Source of the DNA: an uncultured Clostridia bacterium
Lineage (GTDB): Bacteria > Bacillota > Clostridia > Christensenellales > Aristaeellaceae
Direction: 5' to 3'
DNA length: 14,963 bases
NCBI GenBank assembly: GCA_946409855.1
Contig: CAMJXZ010000041.1
Coordinates: 1 to 14,963, forward strand
Shown here one piece after another: positions 13,490-14,963 of the stretch. Position numbers and translations under genes: made by a program. Numbering within the stretch: position 1 is the first letter of the stretch; every line of letters begins with the position of its first letter. The notes under the pieces are model-generated. The model saw only the letters and a list, made by a program, of their open reading frames with translations. It did no database searches and had not been told where the DNA came from.

Positions 13490-13966
13490 ATGAGAACCCT
13501 GGAAGAGCTGCTTAAAGAAAACCGGCTGAAGGATCCGGAAGACATCGACGCGCTGGTGGAGCTGGCGGAGATTACGGGGCTGCTGATCCAAAAAGAACAG
13601 TATGAGGACCTGGAACGTCTGATCCGTGATACGGTCGGCAATGAATATTATGAAGCGCTTTCCTGGGTGCTGGCCGCGGTCCAGGAGGAATTTGACAGGC
13701 AGGATCAATGCCGGCTCAGGGATTTTACCTGCTTCCTCGGGGGATCCGTCGCGGATTACAGCGAATTCATCCGGCGCCTGCAGGTCGATCTCCGGGCGGT
13801 GGACAGCGACGTAAGGACCGTCCTTGGAAAGGATGGCGAGGTGCAGTCGTTTTTCAACATCCTCATATACAGAACCGCTTACCGGAACATCTTTCTCGTC
13901 ACGGAAGAAAACTTTGACACGAAGGACAACGACTTCATCCGGTATGAGCTTCGGTTCAAAAGATGA
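13490..13966 (+). CDS. Hypothetical protein, 158 residues, function unknown
   Basis: Not recognised. The first 75 residues are strongly helical and acidic (LEELLKENRLKDPEDIDALV, then an EITGLLIQKEQYEDLERLI stretch). The middle holds a tryptophan-containing helix (YYEALSWVLAAVQEEF, about 53-68). The C-terminal half, with CFLGGSVADYSEFI and ending RYELRFKR, looks like a small alpha/beta region. There is no signal peptide or membrane segment. The start has GGAAAGG at 13474-13480, 9 bases upstream. It is followed directly by a long hairpin. Size and acidity would fit an immunity or stress-type protein, but no motif proves this and no toxin gene is present. Confidence 0.7.
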   Translation: MRTLEELLKENRLKDPEDIDALVELAEITGLLIQKEQYEDLERLIRDTVGNEYYEALSWVLAAVQEEFDRQDQCRLRDFTCFLGGSVADYSEFIRRLQVDLRAVDSDVRTVLGKDGEVQSFFNILIYRTAYRNIFLVTEENFDTKDNDFIRYELRFKR

Positions 13967-14003
13967 CCGGTCCGGCGGGAACGGCTGGTATCCCGCGGAC
14001 CGG
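13967..14003 (+). other. Long hairpin directly after the 158-residue gene
   Basis: CCGGTCC (13967-13973) pairs with GGACCGG (13997-14003), and GCGGGA (13975-13980) with TCCCGC (13991-13996). One bulged G (13974) separates the two helices and the loop is ACGGCTGGTA. The stem begins on the base after the stop codon. AAGAAG follows rather than a T run, so this is not a standard intrinsic terminator; it may stabilise the 3' end of the mRNA. Confidence 0.55.
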
Positions 14004-14050
14004 AAGAAGATGCCGGAAAGGCCGGCGGACAAATGAAACAAATCCCGATG

Positions 14051-14097
14051 GGGCTGTGATGCCCGGGCGTTCAAAAAAAGCCCGGGCATCACAGCCC
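14051..14097. other. Perfect 18-base inverted repeat, terminator-like stem
   Basis: GGGCTGTGATGCCCGGGC (14051-14068) and its exact reverse complement (14080-14097) flank an 11-base loop containing seven A residues. The stem includes GCCCGGGC, itself a palindrome, on each side. On the + strand no T run follows (TAAAAAAT does), so it is not a textbook terminator; on the - strand a T-rich tract precedes the stem instead. Such a long perfect stem must be conserved for a reason or be a recent insertion. It separates the 158-residue gene from the membrane protein gene. Confidence 0.6.
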
Positions 14098-14162
14098 TAA
14101 AAAATATCTGAAAATTCGCGTCCATCCGCTGCCACCCGTCAGGAAGCTCCGTATCAACTTCT

Positions 14163-14248
14163 GGAAGCGCAAAGCGCCTCCGGTCAAAAAACAAAAACAA
14201 ACCAGAAAGAAAAAACAGAAAGAAAGAATTTATTGGAGGATTAAAAAA
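14163..14248 (+). promoter_or_regulatory. A-rich leader with hairpin and strong ribosome binding site
   Basis: A stem GGAAGCGC (14163-14170) with GCGCCTCC (14174-14181), one A-C mismatch and an AAA loop, is followed by a long A-rich tract (14185-14230) and then GGAGG at 14235-14239, 9 bases before the ATG at 14249. Unstructured A-rich leaders ahead of a strong ribosome binding site are typical of well-translated mRNAs. No convincing promoter was found, though the A+T-rich 14098-14116 stretch could contain one. Confidence 0.4.
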
Positions 14249-14740
14249 ATGAGTACTGTGAACACTGAAATCCGTGTGAAGACCGGTCATCCTGTCGTTG
14301 GTATCGTACTGGGTATTGTGGGTATTGCGGTAGCGCTTCTGACAACGCTTCTGTTCGGCGTGATCGCCGGCGCGGTCGCCGCGGCGCTCGGCCTCGGCGC
14401 GGCGCTCCTGGGCTTCAGCGCCCGTAAGAAGGGCGGCCGCGGCGTCGGCGCCATCGTCGCCGGCGCGCTGGCCCTGGTGCTGGCCGTGACCATGACGCTC
14501 GCTTCTGTCGGTATGATGAAAAACCTCAAGGCGACCGCCGACGCGTCCGGCGTTGCCCCGACCTTTGCCAGATATATGGATAACCCCTACCTTGGCCTGT
14601 CCTCTGTGGCGGCGAACGCCATCAACGACAGCAAGAACCCGGAGGCGGTCAAGAAGATTCAGGGCGAACTGGAAGCGCTGCGCAATTACGTGGCGGACAA
14701 CCAGAAGCCTGCTGCGGAAACCGCTCCCAACGCTGCCTGA
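14249..14740 (+). CDS. Small membrane protein with three predicted helices, function unknown
   Basis: 163 residues. The hydrophobic, glycine/alanine-rich core gives three likely helices (about 15-36, 37-57 and 66-88), with the positively charged loop ARKKGGRG (58-65) between the second and third. The last 70 residues are soluble and helical, with an alanine-rich tail (AAETAPNAA). The fold recalls small DUF4190-like membrane proteins, but no family can be assigned. By the positive-inside rule the ARKK loop is cytoplasmic, so the C-terminal domain would be outside the membrane. The start is well supported (GGAGG, 9-base spacer) and a strong terminator follows, so it is probably a single-gene transcript. 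Confidence 0.85.
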   Translation: MSTVNTEIRVKTGHPVVGIVLGIVGIAVALLTTLLFGVIAGAVAAALGLGAALLGFSARKKGGRGVGAIVAGALALVLAVTMTLASVGMMKNLKATADASGVAPTFARYMDNPYLGLSSVAANAINDSKNPEAVKKIQGELEALRNYVADNQKPAAETAPNAA

Positions 14741-14760
14741 TCCAAACCATACATGATCGT

Positions 14761-14789
14761 CCCTGCCCCCCTCGGGCAGGGCTTTTTTT
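14761..14789 (+). terminator. Strong intrinsic terminator
   Basis: CCCTGCCC (14761-14768) pairs perfectly with GGGCAGGG (14774-14781) around the 5-base loop CCCTC, and is followed by C and seven T residues (14783-14789). It sits 20 bases after the stop of the membrane protein gene. This is the best terminator in the window. Confidence 0.92.
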
Positions 14790-14884
14790 CTTCCGTCCGG
14801 CATGTTCGCCATGGCGGCCTGAAATGCGGATTCCTGTGGCTTTCGTCCATCCGCCGCGCCATCGCCGCCGCGCTGTCCGCCACC

Positions 14885-14963
14885 GGGGCCTGCCGGCCCG
14901 CTGTTTGATGAAAATGGCCCGGGGCCTGCCGGCCCGTTGCTCGGTGAAAACTGTCCACCGGAC
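14885..14963. repeat. Two tandem copies of the G+C-rich repeat at the right edge
   Basis: GGGGCCTGCCGGCCCG occurs at 14885-14900 and 14921-14936, a 36-base period, and is identical to the block at 142-157. The first copy continues CTGTTTGATGAAAATG, and the second continues TTGCTCGGTGAAAACTGTCCACCGGA, both clearly related to CTGTTCGGTGAAAATGATCCACCGGA of the left copy (158-183). The second copy is cut by the window edge. The AATGATCC palindrome is lost here (ACTGTCC), so these are divergent members. No gene was found in 14790-14963. Confidence 0.75.

Noticed and set aside
14060..14248. Open frame in phase with and upstream of the small membrane protein, giving a lysine-rich extension
   Set aside because: It has no suitable start codon, comes largely from the A-rich leader, and the ATG at 14249 has an excellent ribosome binding site.
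1..14963. Possibility that the edge repeats are ends of one large transposon
   Set aside because: The copies are in the same orientation, differ in sequence, and no transposase or integrase is encoded in the window.

Overview
The window looks like a fairly G+C-rich Bacillota genome, most likely an anaerobic gut or rumen Clostridia. This is inferred from AGGAGG-type ribosome binding sites, a SpoIIE/SpoIIAA-type partner-switching pair, a compact reductase-ended NRPS of the kind known from gut Clostridia, and short palindromic intergenic repeats. No rRNA, tRNA, CRISPR array, transposase or integrase was seen. All genes that can be supported are on the + strand.

Layout. (1) 1-576 holds no credible gene. 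It contains copies of a G+C-rich palindromic repeat, an A+T-rich island with a possible promoter, and a structured leader. (2) 577-9572 is a tight unit: a MATE-family exporter, a 2443-residue two-module NRPS (C-A-PCP-C-A-PCP-R) whose start overlaps the exporter stop by 4 bases, and a STAS-domain anti-anti-sigma-type protein 18 bases further on. (3) After a 131-base gap with a repeat copy and two competing hairpins comes a 660-residue membrane protein (9704-11686) with an extracytoplasmic sensor, HAMP, PP2C/SpoIIE phosphatase and RsbW-like ATPase. (4) 11983-13263 and 13490-13966 encode two proteins I do not recognise; the first is visibly more A+T-rich than the NRPS. (5) 14249-14740 encodes a small three-helix membrane protein followed by a strong intrinsic terminator. 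(6) The right edge carries two more copies of the left-edge repeat.

How the genes may work together. The NRPS has every core motif needed to join two amino acids. Its leading condensation domain suggests an N-acyl cap, and its terminal reductase domain suggests release as an aldehyde or alcohol, so a linear N-acyl dipeptide aldehyde is the simplest predicted product. The MATE protein is the obvious export candidate. The STAS protein has the serine pair used as phospho-acceptor in this family, and the membrane protein carries both a phosphatase and a kinase-like domain. The proposed system is therefore a reactive-peptide pathway linked to an extracellular-signal partner switch. The link rests on gene order only; no sigma factor, phosphopantetheinyl transferase or MbtH-like protein is present in the window.
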